From Chryseobacterium sp. MYb264 (lineage in GTDB: Bacteria; Bacteroidota; Bacteroidia; Flavobacteriales; Weeksellaceae): DNA of 64,000 nucleotides. The stretch is from the NCBI RefSeq assembly GCF_035974275.1, contig NZ_CP142422.1, positions 3,472,001 to 3,536,000 on the forward strand, given 5' to 3'. Shown piece after piece: positions 1 through 9,449 of this stretch. Within the stretch, counting starts at the first letter, position 1. Every line of letters starts with the position of its first letter. The notes below the pieces were generated by a model, which saw nothing but the letters and a program-made list of their open reading frames with translations, did no database searches and was not told the origin of the DNA. The position numbers and the translations under genes are program-made.

Positions 1-612
1 CGTGTCACGCCTTATATGGCACAAAGTCTGGCAAAGAAGATCACGCTTATTTTTACGGATTTGTTTAAAGATTCTTATAAAACCAGAGCTTGGGAATTTG
101 GTATTTCTGAAAATGATCTTTCAGATTATACTTCTGTATTAAGAGACAGGCTTGATATTTTTAAAGCAGATACTTTGAAAGAAGGTGTTTACAAAGATTC
201 ATATAGCTTTTTTATGCACAAGCCGGAACCTGGATTTGTTATTCAGACGAACAGTAAGGGTATTGTAACAAAAGCTGTAAATGGAGAAGAAAAGATACCT
301 TTAAGAAATATGTATGCATTTGTACACCAAGGTATACCTTATAAGGTAATTCCTGTGGGGTATACAGAGGTTTTTAAAGATGATAAAGGACTTTCTATTG
401 AAGCTACAAGTGCAGATCTTTTCCCGGAAACATCTACAAGTGGCGTTGCGATTGGTGCTGCCGCAGGTGGCCTGGTGGGCGGAATGATAGGTGCAGTTGT
501 AGATGTAAGTCTGGGAGCTGGAAAACGAAAAACCAACAGTGGTTCTCAGGTTTATCTTGATCCTTTTACTGGAAATTATATTTTACCCGAAAATTTTGGT
601 AAATCAAAATAA
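1..612 (+). CDS. Hypothetical protein with C-terminal glycine zipper (5' end possibly outside window)
   Basis: The reading frame is open from the first base, so the start may lie upstream of the window; the first ATG is at 16 and gives 198 aa. I do not recognise the family. The N-terminal two thirds is mixed charged/hydrophobic with no signal peptide visible. Residues about 142-162 (counted from ATG16) form a Gly/Ala-rich hydrophobic stretch containing GAAAGGLVGGMIGAVV, a glycine-zipper pattern often seen in membrane-inserting hairpins. A strong hairpin terminator follows directly, facing the convergent GH92 gene. Function unknown. Confidence 0.7.
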   Translation, partial: RVTPYMAQSLAKKITLIFTDLFKDSYKTRAWEFGISENDLSDYTSVLRDRLDIFKADTLKEGVYKDSYSFFMHKPEPGFVIQTNSKGIVTKAVNGEEKIPLRNMYAFVHQGIPYKVIPVGYTEVFKDDKGLSIEATSADLFPETSTSGVAIGAAAGGLVGGMIGAVVDVSLGAGKRKTNSGSQVYLDPFTGNYILPENFGKSK

Positions 613-614
613 GC

Positions 615-642
615 AAAAGAGAGACACGCCGTCTCTCTTTTT
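615..642. terminator. Bidirectional hairpin terminator
   Basis: AAAAGAGAGAC and GTCTCTCTTTT pair around a 5-base loop (acgcc), with T-rich sequence on the plus side and A-rich sequence on the other. It lies between two convergent genes and can serve both. Confidence 0.8.
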
Positions 643-645
643 GTT

Positions 646-2934
646 TTATTTTTTATCCGTAGAATAAGAATAAGGAAAATCTTTTTCTTTGGTTCCCCGG
701 TTCTTATTGGGCTTATTTTCCATGTTGAATTGCAATGTTGCCCCTTTCATTAAGTCAGCATGACTCAGCCAGTTTTTAGAATAGGTTTGGCCATTCATAA
801 GTAATGATTTCACATAACGGTTTTCGTCGCTGTTATGATCGGCTTTAATCTCAATTGTTTTTCCGTTTTCTAAATGAACTTTGGCATTTTTAAACAAAGG
901 CGCACCCAAAACATATTGATCCGTTGCCGGAGTTACAGGGTAAAAACCAAGTGCCGAGAAAATATACCAAGCTGAAGTTTGGCCGTTATCTTCATCGCCA
1001 CAATAACCGTCCGGAGTTGGCTGATACATACGATTCATCGTTTCGCGTACCCAATATTGTGTTTTCCAGGGCTCTCCGGAATAATTGTATAAATAAATAA
1101 TATGCTGTGCCGGCTGATTTCCATGAGCATATTGCCCCATGTTTGCATTCACCATTTCCTGAATTTCATGAATGGTTGAACCATAATAAGAATCATCATA
1201 AACAGGAGGAAGCTCAAATATTTTATCTAGATTTTTCGAAAACTCTTTTCTTCCGCCCATCAGTTTTGCCAGCCCGTCAATATCCTGAAAAACCGACCAT
1301 GTATAATGCCATGAATTTCCTTCCGTAAAAGCATCTCCCCATTTAAACGGATTAAAAGGATCCTGAAAACTTCCGTCCTGATTTCTTCCGCGAGCCAATT
1401 TCGTTTCCGGATCAATTACTTTTTGGAAATTCTGGGAACGTTTATAATACTCTTTCCATTCAGATTCAGGTTTTCCTAAAGCTTTTCCCAATTGAGCGAT
1501 CGCAAAATCATCATAAGCGTATTCCAAAGTTCTCGCTGCATTTTCATTGATTTTTACATCATAAGGAACGTAGCCTAATTTTTTATAATATTCAATTCCG
1601 AGTCTTCCTGTTGCTTGCGGACCTTCATTATTCGCACCGTGTAGCAAAGCCTGATATAATGTTTCAATATTATAACCCCGCAATCCTTTCATATAAGCAT
1701 CTGCAACCACCGAAGCAGAATTATTTCCAATCATAATATCAGAATATGACGGGCTCGACCATTCCGGCAACCAACCGCCTTCTTTATAATCATTAATCAA
1801 TCCTTTTTGCATTTCAACATTAATGCTTGGATAAACTAAATTCAGGAAAGGGTAGAGCGCTCTGAACGTATCCCAAAAACCAGTTCCTGCAAAACGATAT
1901 CCCGCTTCAGTTTTTCCTGAATACGGACTGTAATGAACAACTTCTCCAGCCTTATTTATTTCGTACATTTTATGTGGAAAACAAAGCATTCTGTATAAAC
2001 AAGAGTAGAAGGTTCTCATTTGATCAATAGTTCCGCCTGCCACTTCAACTCTTTTTAATTTTTCCTTCCATGCCGTTTTGGCTTTGGCTAAAGTCTGATC
2101 AAATGAATCTTTGCTCAGTTCTCTTTGTAAATTCAATTCTGCCTGTTCTAAACTGATGAATGATGAAGCCACTCTTAAATTTACTTTTTCGCCTTTTTTA
2201 GTGGCAAAACCGACTACAGCGCCACAATGATCTCCTGTAATTTCCAAAGCATCTTTTATAAAATCTTTGTCTTTCCAGGTTGAATATTTAGTGAAAGGTT
2301 TATCAGCATAAATCACAAAATAATTTTTAAAATTGGTCAGTTTCCCTCTTGAATATCTCGTTGAATACCCCACAATTTTATTTTGAGAGGGAATAATGGT
2401 AATGCTCGAACCTTTATCAAAAGCATCCACCACGAACCATGAGTTTTCAGAATCTGGATAGGTTAAACGTAACTGAGCAGCTCTCTCTGTTGGAGCCAAT
2501 TCTGCCGTTACATTATGATCCGCCAGATAAACACTGTAATAATAAGGTTTTGAAACTTCCGATTTATGTGAAAACCAGCTTTGCCTTTCTTCTTCATTAA
2601 AACGCATTTTTCCGGTTATGGGCATAATCGAAAACATTCCGTAATCGTTCATCCAGGGGGAAGGTTGATGCGTTTGTTTAATCCCTCTGATTTTATCAGC
2701 ATCGTAAGTATATTGCCATCCATTTCCGTTTTTTCCGGTTTGAGGCGTCCAGAGGTTCATTCCGTGAGGAACGGCAACTGCCGGATAGGTATTTCCATTA
2801 GAAAGTGAAGGTTTGGAAAGTGAACCAATTAACGGGTTGACAAATTCTTCAGGATTTTGGGGTGCATTTTCAATCCACTGCGATTGGAATGGAGCAAAAG
2901 AAATAATGAAAAGTAATAAAAAAGTTTTTTTCAT
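646..2934 (-). CDS. GH92 family alpha-mannosidase, exported
   Basis: A 762-aa glycoside hydrolase of family GH92, Ca2+-dependent exo-acting enzymes that trim alpha-mannosides from glycans. The signal peptide MKKTFLLLFIISFAPFQSQ points to the periplasm or cell surface; there is no lipobox Cys. The N-terminal domain starts with the family hallmark VNPLIGS near residue 33. The catalytic (alpha/alpha)6 domain carries GTGFWDTFRALYP and, about residues 646-652, GDEDNGQ followed by SAWYIFSALGFYPVTP, both typical of GH92. Length fits the family. It stands alone, divergent from lepA, without SusC/D partners, so it may serve general N-glycan or mannan scavenging. Linkage specificity cannot be read from sequence. 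Confidence 0.95.
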   Translation of the reverse strand: MKKTFLLLFIISFAPFQSQWIENAPQNPEEFVNPLIGSLSKPSLSNGNTYPAVAVPHGMNLWTPQTGKNGNGWQYTYDADKIRGIKQTHQPSPWMNDYGMFSIMPITGKMRFNEEERQSWFSHKSEVSKPYYYSVYLADHNVTAELAPTERAAQLRLTYPDSENSWFVVDAFDKGSSITIIPSQNKIVGYSTRYSRGKLTNFKNYFVIYADKPFTKYSTWKDKDFIKDALEITGDHCGAVVGFATKKGEKVNLRVASSFISLEQAELNLQRELSKDSFDQTLAKAKTAWKEKLKRVEVAGGTIDQMRTFYSCLYRMLCFPHKMYEINKAGEVVHYSPYSGKTEAGYRFAGTGFWDTFRALYPFLNLVYPSINVEMQKGLINDYKEGGWLPEWSSPSYSDIMIGNNSASVVADAYMKGLRGYNIETLYQALLHGANNEGPQATGRLGIEYYKKLGYVPYDVKINENAARTLEYAYDDFAIAQLGKALGKPESEWKEYYKRSQNFQKVIDPETKLARGRNQDGSFQDPFNPFKWGDAFTEGNSWHYTWSVFQDIDGLAKLMGGRKEFSKNLDKIFELPPVYDDSYYGSTIHEIQEMVNANMGQYAHGNQPAQHIIYLYNYSGEPWKTQYWVRETMNRMYQPTPDGYCGDEDNGQTSAWYIFSALGFYPVTPATDQYVLGAPLFKNAKVHLENGKTIEIKADHNSDENRYVKSLLMNGQTYSKNWLSHADLMKGATLQFNMENKPNKNRGTKEKDFPYSYSTDKK

Positions 2935-3225
2935 GACTTAAAATAAGTTTGGGCTACTCTAACCACAAAGATCACTAATAATTTCAAAAATCACACAGAT
3001 TAGAGAATAAAGTTTTTGAAGCATTAAGATAATTTAAGTTTTTAAGATTAATTAAGGCAGTTGCTAAAAGCGAAGGCATCAGATATTCTAAACTTCTTAC
3101 CAAAAATCTTAATGGGCTACATTAAATCCGAAGATTTTCATAGGTGCTTTTAGTGTTAAAAATTTGTGCTATTTGTGTTTAAATCAGATTTAAAATTAAG
3201 AATGAGGATTTATCCTGCATTTTCT
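2935..3225. other. Divergent intergenic region with decayed repeat sequence
   Basis: About 320 bp separate the GH92 and lepA starts. It holds low-complexity stretches of a type repeated elsewhere in this window, such as 'accacaaagatcactaa', 'cacacagattagag' and 'atttgtgctatttgtgttt'. I see no ORF or stable RNA. The part next to lepA contains its promoter. Confidence 0.5.
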
Positions 3226-3233
3226 TATCTTTG
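3226..3233 (+). promoter_or_regulatory. Promoter -7 box of lepA
   Basis: TATCTTTG matches the Bacteroidota -7 consensus TAnnTTTG and lies 19 bp before the lepA ATG. No clear TTG sits at the ideal -33 spacing. Confidence 0.55.
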
Positions 3234-3252
3234 CAAATTACAAGGTTCTTAA

Positions 3253-5049
3253 ATGAAAAACATACGAAATTTTTGCATAATCGCTCATATCGACCACGGT
3301 AAAAGTACTTTGGCGGATCGTCTTTTGGAGTATACCAATACGGTGACTCAAAGAGAATTACAGTCTCAGACGCTAGATGATATGGATTTGGAGAAAGAAC
3401 GTGGGATTACGATTAAGTCTCATGCCATCCAAATGGATTATGAATATAAAGGCGAAAAATTTATATTAAACTTAATTGATACACCGGGACACGTTGATTT
3501 TTCTTACGAAGTTTCCCGTTCAATTGCTGCTTGTGAAGGAGCACTTCTTATTGTGGATGCTGCACAAAGTATTCAGGCACAGACAATTAGTAATTTGTAT
3601 TTGGCGTTGGAAAATGATTTAACGATCATTCCGATTTTGAATAAAATTGACCTTCCTTCTGCAAATCCTGAGGAAGTAACTGATGAAATCATGAATTTGA
3701 TCGGTTGCGAATATGAGGATGTTCTAAGAGTTTCAGGAAAAACAGGTGAAGGTGTTCATAATTTGTTAGAGCAAATTGTTAACAGAATTCCAGCTCCGGT
3801 TGGAGATCCAGACGCACCGCTTCAGGCTTTGGTTTTTGATTCGGTTTATAATCCGTTCAGGGGGATTGAAGCCTATTTTAAAGTAGTAAACGGAAGTATT
3901 TCTAAAAACGAGAAAATCAAATTTTTTGCTACCGGAAAAGAATATGGAGCAGATGAGGTTGGTACTTTAAAGCTGAAACAGGTTCCGAAAAAAACAATTG
4001 GATGTGGTGATGTAGGATATTTAATTTCAGGTATTAAGGATGCAAGAGAGGTAAAAGTAGGTGATACCATTACTTCATTTGAAAATCCTGCTGCAGGACC
4101 AATTGATGGATTTGAGGAAGTAAAACCAATGGTTTTTGCCGGTATTTATCCAATTGAGTCTGAGGATTTTGAGGAATTAAGATTCTCACTTGAAAAATTA
4201 AGACTAAATGATGCTTCTTTGGTTTTCGAACCGGAAAGTTCAGCAGCTCTTGGTTTCGGTTTCCGTTGCGGATTTCTTGGAATGCTTCACATGGAAATTG
4301 TTCAGGAAAGGCTTGATAGAGAGTTCAATATGAACGTGATTACAACGGTTCCGAACGTTTCTTATTTTGGTTATTCTAAAAAAGAACCGGAAGTTCCGAT
4401 CCTGATCAACAACCCGTCTGAAATGATGGATCCTTCAACCATGGACAGAGTAGAAGAGCCATATATCAAGGCTTCTATTATTACAAAATCTGATTTCGTA
4501 GGTGCAGTAATGACGCTTTGTATCGAAAAAAGAGGAGAAATCGTTAACCAGAGTTATTTAACATCAGAAAGAGTAGAATTAATCTTCAATATGCCTTTGG
4601 CTGAGGTTGTTTTCGACTTCTATGACCGATTAAAATCTATTTCTAAAGGATATGCTTCATTCGATTATCACCCAATCGGATTTAGGGCCTCTAAATTGGT
4701 GAAAATGGATATCCTGATCAACGGCGATATGGTAGATGCTCTATCTTCTTTGATTCACGATTCTAACGCTTATTATATTGGTAAAAGAATGTGTGAAAAA
4801 CTTCGTGAACTAATCCCGAGACAGCAGTTTGATATTGCGGTTCAGGCAGCATTAGGAGCGAAAGTTATTGCGAGAGAAACGATTAAAGCATTAAGAAAAG
4901 ACGTTACTGCAAAATGTTACGGAGGGGATATTTCCAGAAAGCGTAAACTTTTGGAGAAGCAGAAAGAAGGTAAGAAAAAAATGAAGCAGATTGGTAGGGT
5001 AGAAGTACCGCAGTCCGCATTCATGGCCGTTTTAAAGCTTAATGATTAG
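3253..5049 (+). CDS. lepA: Elongation factor 4 (LepA), translational GTPase
   Basis: A 598-aa EF4, the normal length. It binds ribosomes and is thought to help resolve stalled or mistranslocated complexes and ribosome assembly. The G domain is complete: P-loop AHIDHGKST (about residues 11-19), switch [15 protein letters not shown], and NKIDLP. Domain II, the EF-G-like domains III and V, and the LepA-specific C-terminal domain ([18 protein letters not shown], ending FMAVLKLND) follow. It is monocistronic, with its own promoter and a strong downstream terminator. The ATG start is fixed by the conserved opening [17 protein letters not shown]. Confidence 0.98.
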   Translation: MKNIRNFCIIAHIDHGKSTLADRLLEYTNTVTQRELQSQTLDDMDLEKERGITIKSHAIQMDYEYKGEKFILNLIDTPGHVDFSYEVSRSIAACEGALLIVDAAQSIQAQTISNLYLALENDLTIIPILNKIDLPSANPEEVTDEIMNLIGCEYEDVLRVSGKTGEGVHNLLEQIVNRIPAPVGDPDAPLQALVFDSVYNPFRGIEAYFKVVNGSISKNEKIKFFATGKEYGADEVGTLKLKQVPKKTIGCGDVGYLISGIKDAREVKVGDTITSFENPAAGPIDGFEEVKPMVFAGIYPIESEDFEELRFSLEKLRLNDASLVFEPESSAALGFGFRCGFLGMLHMEIVQERLDREFNMNVITTVPNVSYFGYSKKEPEVPILINNPSEMMDPSTMDRVEEPYIKASIITKSDFVGAVMTLCIEKRGEIVNQSYLTSERVELIFNMPLAEVVFDFYDRLKSISKGYASFDYHPIGFRASKLVKMDILINGDMVDALSSLIHDSNAYYIGKRMCEKLRELIPRQQFDIAVQAALGAKVIARETIKALRKDVTAKCYGGDISRKRKLLEKQKEGKKKMKQIGRVEVPQSAFMAVLKLND

Positions 5050-5081
5050 AAGATAACCAATAAAGGTCAAAAGATATAAGT

Positions 5082-5112
5082 AAAATCCGCAGAAATAATC
5101 TGCGGATTTTTT
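5082..5112 (+). terminator. lepA terminator
   Basis: AAAATCCGCAG and CTGCGGATTTT form an 11-bp stem around a 7-base loop, followed by a T run. Confidence 0.9.
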
Positions 5113-5135
5113 TATGAAATGATTTTCAATAAATT

Positions 5136-5165
5136 TTTGAAATAAAAAATTTTGTCATAGATTTG
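5136..5165 (+). promoter_or_regulatory. Promoter of the Nudix regulator gene
   Basis: TTTG (5136-5139) is followed after 18 bp by TAGATTTG (5158-5165), a good match to the Bacteroidota -33/-7 pattern. The -7 box overlaps the left half-site of the operator at 5162-5182, so a bound regulator would block the polymerase. Confidence 0.65.
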
Positions 5166-5182
5166 TGTATTCATAACGCAAA
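5162..5182. promoter_or_regulatory. Candidate NrtR-type operator (site A)
   Basis: A 21-bp near-palindrome: half-sites TTTGTGT and ACGCAAA around the 7-bp spacer ATTCATA, ending 8 bp before the Nudix-WH gene start. The same motif recurs three times upstream of the NAD/ADP-ribose island (14494, 14548, 15153). Autoregulation by the adjacent regulator is inferred from position. Confidence 0.65.
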
Positions 5183-5190
5183 TTATTTCA

Positions 5191-5886
5191 ATGAGCATTC
5201 CAAAGAAATTACAAGACATAAAAGTGGCGGTAGATGCCGTTATTTTCGGATATTTTGATAAAAAAGATCTTCAGCTTCTGTTGATTAAAAGAAATATTGA
5301 ACCTTTTAAAGGGGGTTGGGCACTTCCGGGCGGTTTGGTTTTGGATGATGAAAATCTGGATGATGCGGTAAGAAGAGAGCTTCACGAAGAAGCAGGCATA
5401 AAGCCTGATTTTTTAGAGCAATTGTATAGTTTTGGAAACGTAGGTCGTGATCCTCGGAATAGGGTGGTTTCTGTGGCTTATTTAGGGCTGGTGAATCCTT
5501 CTTATCACGAATTGTTTGCTGATTCTGATGCAGACGATGCCCAATGGTTCAGTGTCAACAAGCTTCCAAAACTGGCTTTCGATCATCAGACTATTATTGA
5601 TATGGCGTTGAAAAGGCTTCGTACAAAACTTCAGTATCAACCGATCGGATTTAATCTTCTGAATGAAGAATTTGCTTTTTCTGATTTAGAAAATTTGTAT
5701 AAAACGATTATCGGTAAAGAAATCGACCGCCGAAATTTCCGAAAAAAAATTATGAGCTACGGATTGTTAAATGATACCAATACCTTAAAAAAAGAAGGTA
5801 GCGGCAGACCCGGAAAACTCTTCACTTTCAATCAGGAGAAGTATAAAGAGCTTGAAGAGCAGGGTTTTTATTTTGAAATTAAATAG
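5191..5886 (+). CDS. Nudix domain plus winged-helix regulator (NrtR/AraR type)
   Basis: A 231-aa protein. Residues about 10-145 form a Nudix domain with an intact Nudix box: G-x5-E-x7-REL-x-EE-x-G-I (…RRELHEEAGI). Residues about 150-231 match the NrtR winged helix, with RRNFRKKIMSYGLL and SGRPGKLFTFN. NrtR proteins repress NAD-related genes and are released by ADP-ribose; Bacteroidota AraR uses the same fold for arabinose. No sugar genes lie nearby, whereas its own promoter shares a palindrome with the ADP-ribose island 9 kb downstream, which favours an NAD/ADP-ribose role. The complete Nudix box means residual pyrophosphatase activity is possible; many NrtR regulators have lost it. Ligand and targets are inferred. 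Confidence 0.85.
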   Translation: MSIPKKLQDIKVAVDAVIFGYFDKKDLQLLLIKRNIEPFKGGWALPGGLVLDDENLDDAVRRELHEEAGIKPDFLEQLYSFGNVGRDPRNRVVSVAYLGLVNPSYHELFADSDADDAQWFSVNKLPKLAFDHQTIIDMALKRLRTKLQYQPIGFNLLNEEFAFSDLENLYKTIIGKEIDRRNFRKKIMSYGLLNDTNTLKKEGSGRPGKLFTFNQEKYKELEEQGFYFEIK

Positions 5887-6019
5887 TAGTTTACCTTCTT
5901 TTTTTAGTAAAGCCAAAAAGTATTTTCCTAAAGTCATTTGTACGTTTCATAAAGTAGTCTGGTTGTCTTTTTTTTAATTGATTTTTCTTTGTTCATCATA
6001 ATCAAGAAAATTAAATATC

Positions 6020-7681
6020 ATGAGACGCTTACTACTTTTTTTTTCTGCTATTGTAGCATTAAATGTTGCTGCACAGCTTCCTGCTCCAGCCTACGAAGCG
6101 ACCTTTAACGGTGCGAACTGGGATACAGCAACAGGATTTACCATAAATACAACTAACGGAACTACTTCCGGAGCTGATATTTTTAATACTCCGTATTCGG
6201 CATATAATTTTTATTCTCTTAATGGCAAACTTCAGTTGGATGCTGTTTCCCAAACCGGATTGAGAGAGAAGGGGACAATTTCTTTCTTTGCCAAATACAA
6301 CAATACACAAACATCATTAACACCCATAGGATTTACTTATCCCATATTTTATCTCAATAATGGATTGACAAGTTGGTCTGAAGGCCTGATGCTGGGCTTT
6401 GAAATAGTGGCAGGAGCTCCAAAGCTGATGATGAAAAGCTATTCGGCTCAGTATACAGGTTTTAGTGAGCAGCTAAACAATGCTGTTTCTAATACAGATT
6501 GGCATCATTATATTATTTCCTATAAATTTGGGAACGGTGGATATATTAATGTTTATCAGGATGGGAAGTTGGTTTTAACTAAAGATATAAGTCATTCTTT
6601 AAGTAATCTAACGAAGCCTTTTGAGTTTTTCAGCCATACCTCGGGTTCTGTTTTTAATCGTTCGGCAACAGGTTTTGTAGATGAAATCCGAGCTTATACA
6701 GAACCTTTTAATACAGCGCAAGCAAAGGAAATTTATGCCTCTTATTTAAAAATAAACAGCGGCAGTACCATTGCAAAATATAGTTTTGATGATGATCTTA
6801 CCGAGCATTTTGGAAATTATCAGCCTTTAAATTCTTTTTTTGGTTTCAACAGATATATTGCAACCGTCTCCCAAGGAGGTAATAACACCTATGTTGGTAA
6901 TATGGTTGTAGGTGCTACCGCAGAATTACCGATTGGAGTAGGCTCTATTCTCAGCGAAGGTTCTTACACAATTTCTCTTGCTGCTATCGTCACTGGATTT
7001 ACCAATAATGACAATGGCGAAATAATGGCAACAGTGCTTTCCATACCCAATACAACCGGAGGTGATTTTCTGAAAATCGGAATGCATAAAGGAACTAAAG
7101 TGTTAAGGTTTGAAATAAACGAATCCTCAGCAGTATCTGTTAACGGGACTTCTTTAGAAAACTGGCAGCATATTGTATTTAGTGCTAATAATCAAAATAA
7201 TACGCTTAGTATTTATGTAAATGGAGCTCTGGCTGCTACGGCGGTTTACAATAAACACCAGTTTTTAAATACACTGCAAAATATATTACTTGGTAAAAAC
7301 AGAAAGCCTACCCCGACTTATGCCGTCTGTGCAGTAGATGATCTTGTGATTGATCGTAAAACATATAATGCTGTTGAGGCCGCGAAAGCCTATAGACAGT
7401 GGAAAACCGCAGTAACCAGCTATGATACAACCTATTCTACTTTAGGGGTTGATCATATTCAAAAAACACAAAATAATATAAAGGTTTACCCTAATCCAAC
7501 TACAGATTTTGTAAAACTTTCGCAAAAAGCAGACGCAGAGGTTTACGATCTGTCTGGAAAATTAGTGGGTAGCTACAAAAATGCTGAAATGCTTGATCTT
7601 TCGACTTACCAGCAAGGAATTTATCTGTTGAAATTATCTAATTCTAAAGGAACACATTCTGTCAAAATCATTAAAAAGTAA
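6020..7681 (+). CDS. Secreted LamG-domain protein with T9SS type A sorting domain
   Basis: A 553-aa exported protein with signal peptide MRRLLLFFSAIVALNVAAQ. Two concanavalin-like LamG domains lie at about residues 50-235 and 275-450, each with the 'NTDWHHYIISY' or 'LENWQHIVFS' strand followed by 'INVYQDGKLV' or 'LSIYVNGALAA'. The C-terminal about 75 residues are a type A type IX secretion signal: IKVYPNPTTDFVKL, a beta-sandwich, and the end GIYLLKLSNSKGTHSVKIIKK. The protein is therefore probably passed across the outer membrane and anchored or released. LamG domains usually bind glycans or proteins; no catalytic domain is visible. It is 22 bp upstream of a related gene. Confidence 0.9.
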   Translation: MRRLLLFFSAIVALNVAAQLPAPAYEATFNGANWDTATGFTINTTNGTTSGADIFNTPYSAYNFYSLNGKLQLDAVSQTGLREKGTISFFAKYNNTQTSLTPIGFTYPIFYLNNGLTSWSEGLMLGFEIVAGAPKLMMKSYSAQYTGFSEQLNNAVSNTDWHHYIISYKFGNGGYINVYQDGKLVLTKDISHSLSNLTKPFEFFSHTSGSVFNRSATGFVDEIRAYTEPFNTAQAKEIYASYLKINSGSTIAKYSFDDDLTEHFGNYQPLNSFFGFNRYIATVSQGGNNTYVGNMVVGATAELPIGVGSILSEGSYTISLAAIVTGFTNNDNGEIMATVLSIPNTTGGDFLKIGMHKGTKVLRFEINESSAVSVNGTSLENWQHIVFSANNQNNTLSIYVNGALAATAVYNKHQFLNTLQNILLGKNRKPTPTYAVCAVDDLVIDRKTYNAVEAAKAYRQWKTAVTSYDTTYSTLGVDHIQKTQNNIKVYPNPTTDFVKLSQKADAEVYDLSGKLVGSYKNAEMLDLSTYQQGIYLLKLSNSKGTHSVKIIKK

Positions 7682-7703
7682 CCCATTTAAAAATTATTAA
7701 ATC

Positions 7704-9410
7704 ATGAAAAAAATATTTCTGCTGTACAGTATTGTTATTACCCAAATGGCAATAGCACAGGTACTTTCAGCTCCTGTATACGAATATATGGGAACAACGA
7801 CTTCGTCTGAATTTTCTGCAGGCTCCGGGATAACACCAACGACTGATATAACCGGTGTAGGGAATGGTGCCGTTAATCTTGCTGCCAATCATGGTCCATT
7901 GAAATTAAACCTTACGACTCACAAAGCCTCTTTGATGAGTGAAGGAACAGTTTCGATGTGGTTTAAATATAGCAGCAGCGGAACGAGTGCTTTCGGAAGC
8001 GACAAACCCTTAGTTTTCTGGTCAAACGGAGCCGGTTCTTATTCCGAAGGTATTATGATGGGGTTATCAGGAAGTAAACTGATTGCGCGTTCTTATACAT
8101 CAGGAAGCGTTGGGGTAGGAGATACTAGTAACGAGAATTTTGGAACGGCAGGTACATGGAAACACTTTATCGTTACTTGGAAAATGGGGAGTGGTGGCTT
8201 TTTGAAAGCGTATATGAACGGCGCATTGGTCATCAACAGACCGTTAACACATTCTTTGCCGTCTGGAACTTTATCAACAATGTATTTTACAGGTTTTAAC
8301 GATACCTTTTCGAGTGCAATAAACGGAGCAATAGATGAGATAAAAGTGTACACGCAATCCGTAACAGATGCCCAAGCATGGTCTATTTATAGCCCTGCAA
8401 CACCATATTGTGTGGTGCATATTCCTGATGCAAATTTTAAATATGCTTTACTAAATCATTCTCCAATTATCGATACCAATGCCAATGGAGTTATCGAATG
8501 TGCAGAAGCTGCTGCATTTACAGGAATTCTTAATCTTTATAATAAAAATATTTCCAACCTTACAGGGATTGAAGCTTTTACTAATCTTACGAAGCTTTAC
8601 TGTGGTAAAAATTATTTAACAAGCCTGGATGTAAGTGCCAATACTGCATTAAAAGAACTCTCTTTTACCAATAATCAAATAACGAATATCAATCTGAATA
8701 CTAATACAGAACTTAGTATTTTGGATACGAGTTACAACCTTCTTACAAGTTTAGATGTAAGTGCTAATACCTTATTAACCAAGTTGTACTGTAATAATTC
8801 TTCTTTAACAAGCTTAAACGTAAATGGCAGTACTCTATTATCAGATCTATTTTGTAACAATAATCAATTAACCAATTTGGATGTGAGTACAAATTCGGCA
8901 TTATACAGATTCTATTGTTTTAGTAATAATTTAGCGAGTCTTGATACAAGTTCTAATACCACATTATATCAACTGCTTTGTAATGACAATCAATTAACGA
9001 GTTTAAACATTGCAAATGGAAATAATGGATTTCTCAATTATTTAAGATCCAGAGAAAACCCTAACCTTACTTGCGTTCAGGTAGATAATGCAAATTGGAG
9101 CAATACAAACTGGACAGGTTACAATTATGAAATTCCTTTGGGAGCGTCCTATAGCCAAAACTGTTCTGGAATTCTCAGTACATCAGATCATCCAAAAATA
9201 CTGAAAATGGAGGCTTATCCAAATCCAACAAGTGGGCTGGTAAATCTTTCAGAAATGGCAAATGTTATAATATGCGATGCTCAGGGAAGAAAAATTCTTG
9301 AAATCAAAAACACAAATTCTTTTGATTTATCTGCTCAGACTGCAGGAATATATACGGCTCAAATAACAAATGAAAAAGGGATAAAAACAGTGAAAATCAT
9401 AAAAAAATAG
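7704..9410 (+). CDS. Secreted LamG plus leucine-rich-repeat protein with T9SS sorting domain
   Basis: A 568-aa protein with signal peptide MKKIFLLYSIVITQMAIAQ. One LamG domain covers about residues 40-215 (TWKHFIVTWKMGSGGFLKAYMNG). After the linker PYCVVHIPDANFKYALLN, about residues 255-440 carry roughly nine leucine-rich repeats of the LTSLDVSANTALKEL kind. A type A T9SS domain closes the protein (EAYPNPTSGLVNL … GIYTAQITNEKGIKTVKIIKK). The first LamG domain resembles that of the upstream gene, so the pair probably arose by duplication, with the LRR module gained here. It is likely a surface adhesin or binding protein; the partner is unknown. Confidence 0.9.
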   Translation: MKKIFLLYSIVITQMAIAQVLSAPVYEYMGTTTSSEFSAGSGITPTTDITGVGNGAVNLAANHGPLKLNLTTHKASLMSEGTVSMWFKYSSSGTSAFGSDKPLVFWSNGAGSYSEGIMMGLSGSKLIARSYTSGSVGVGDTSNENFGTAGTWKHFIVTWKMGSGGFLKAYMNGALVINRPLTHSLPSGTLSTMYFTGFNDTFSSAINGAIDEIKVYTQSVTDAQAWSIYSPATPYCVVHIPDANFKYALLNHSPIIDTNANGVIECAEAAAFTGILNLYNKNISNLTGIEAFTNLTKLYCGKNYLTSLDVSANTALKELSFTNNQITNINLNTNTELSILDTSYNLLTSLDVSANTLLTKLYCNNSSLTSLNVNGSTLLSDLFCNNNQLTNLDVSTNSALYRFYCFSNNLASLDTSSNTTLYQLLCNDNQLTSLNIANGNNGFLNYLRSRENPNLTCVQVDNANWSNTNWTGYNYEIPLGASYSQNCSGILSTSDHPKILKMEAYPNPTSGLVNLSEMANVIICDAQGRKILEIKNTNSFDLSAQTAGIYTAQITNEKGIKTVKIIKK

Positions 9411-9449
9411 ACTTTTTATCCGAAAAATAAACTTTAAAAATGTAAAACC

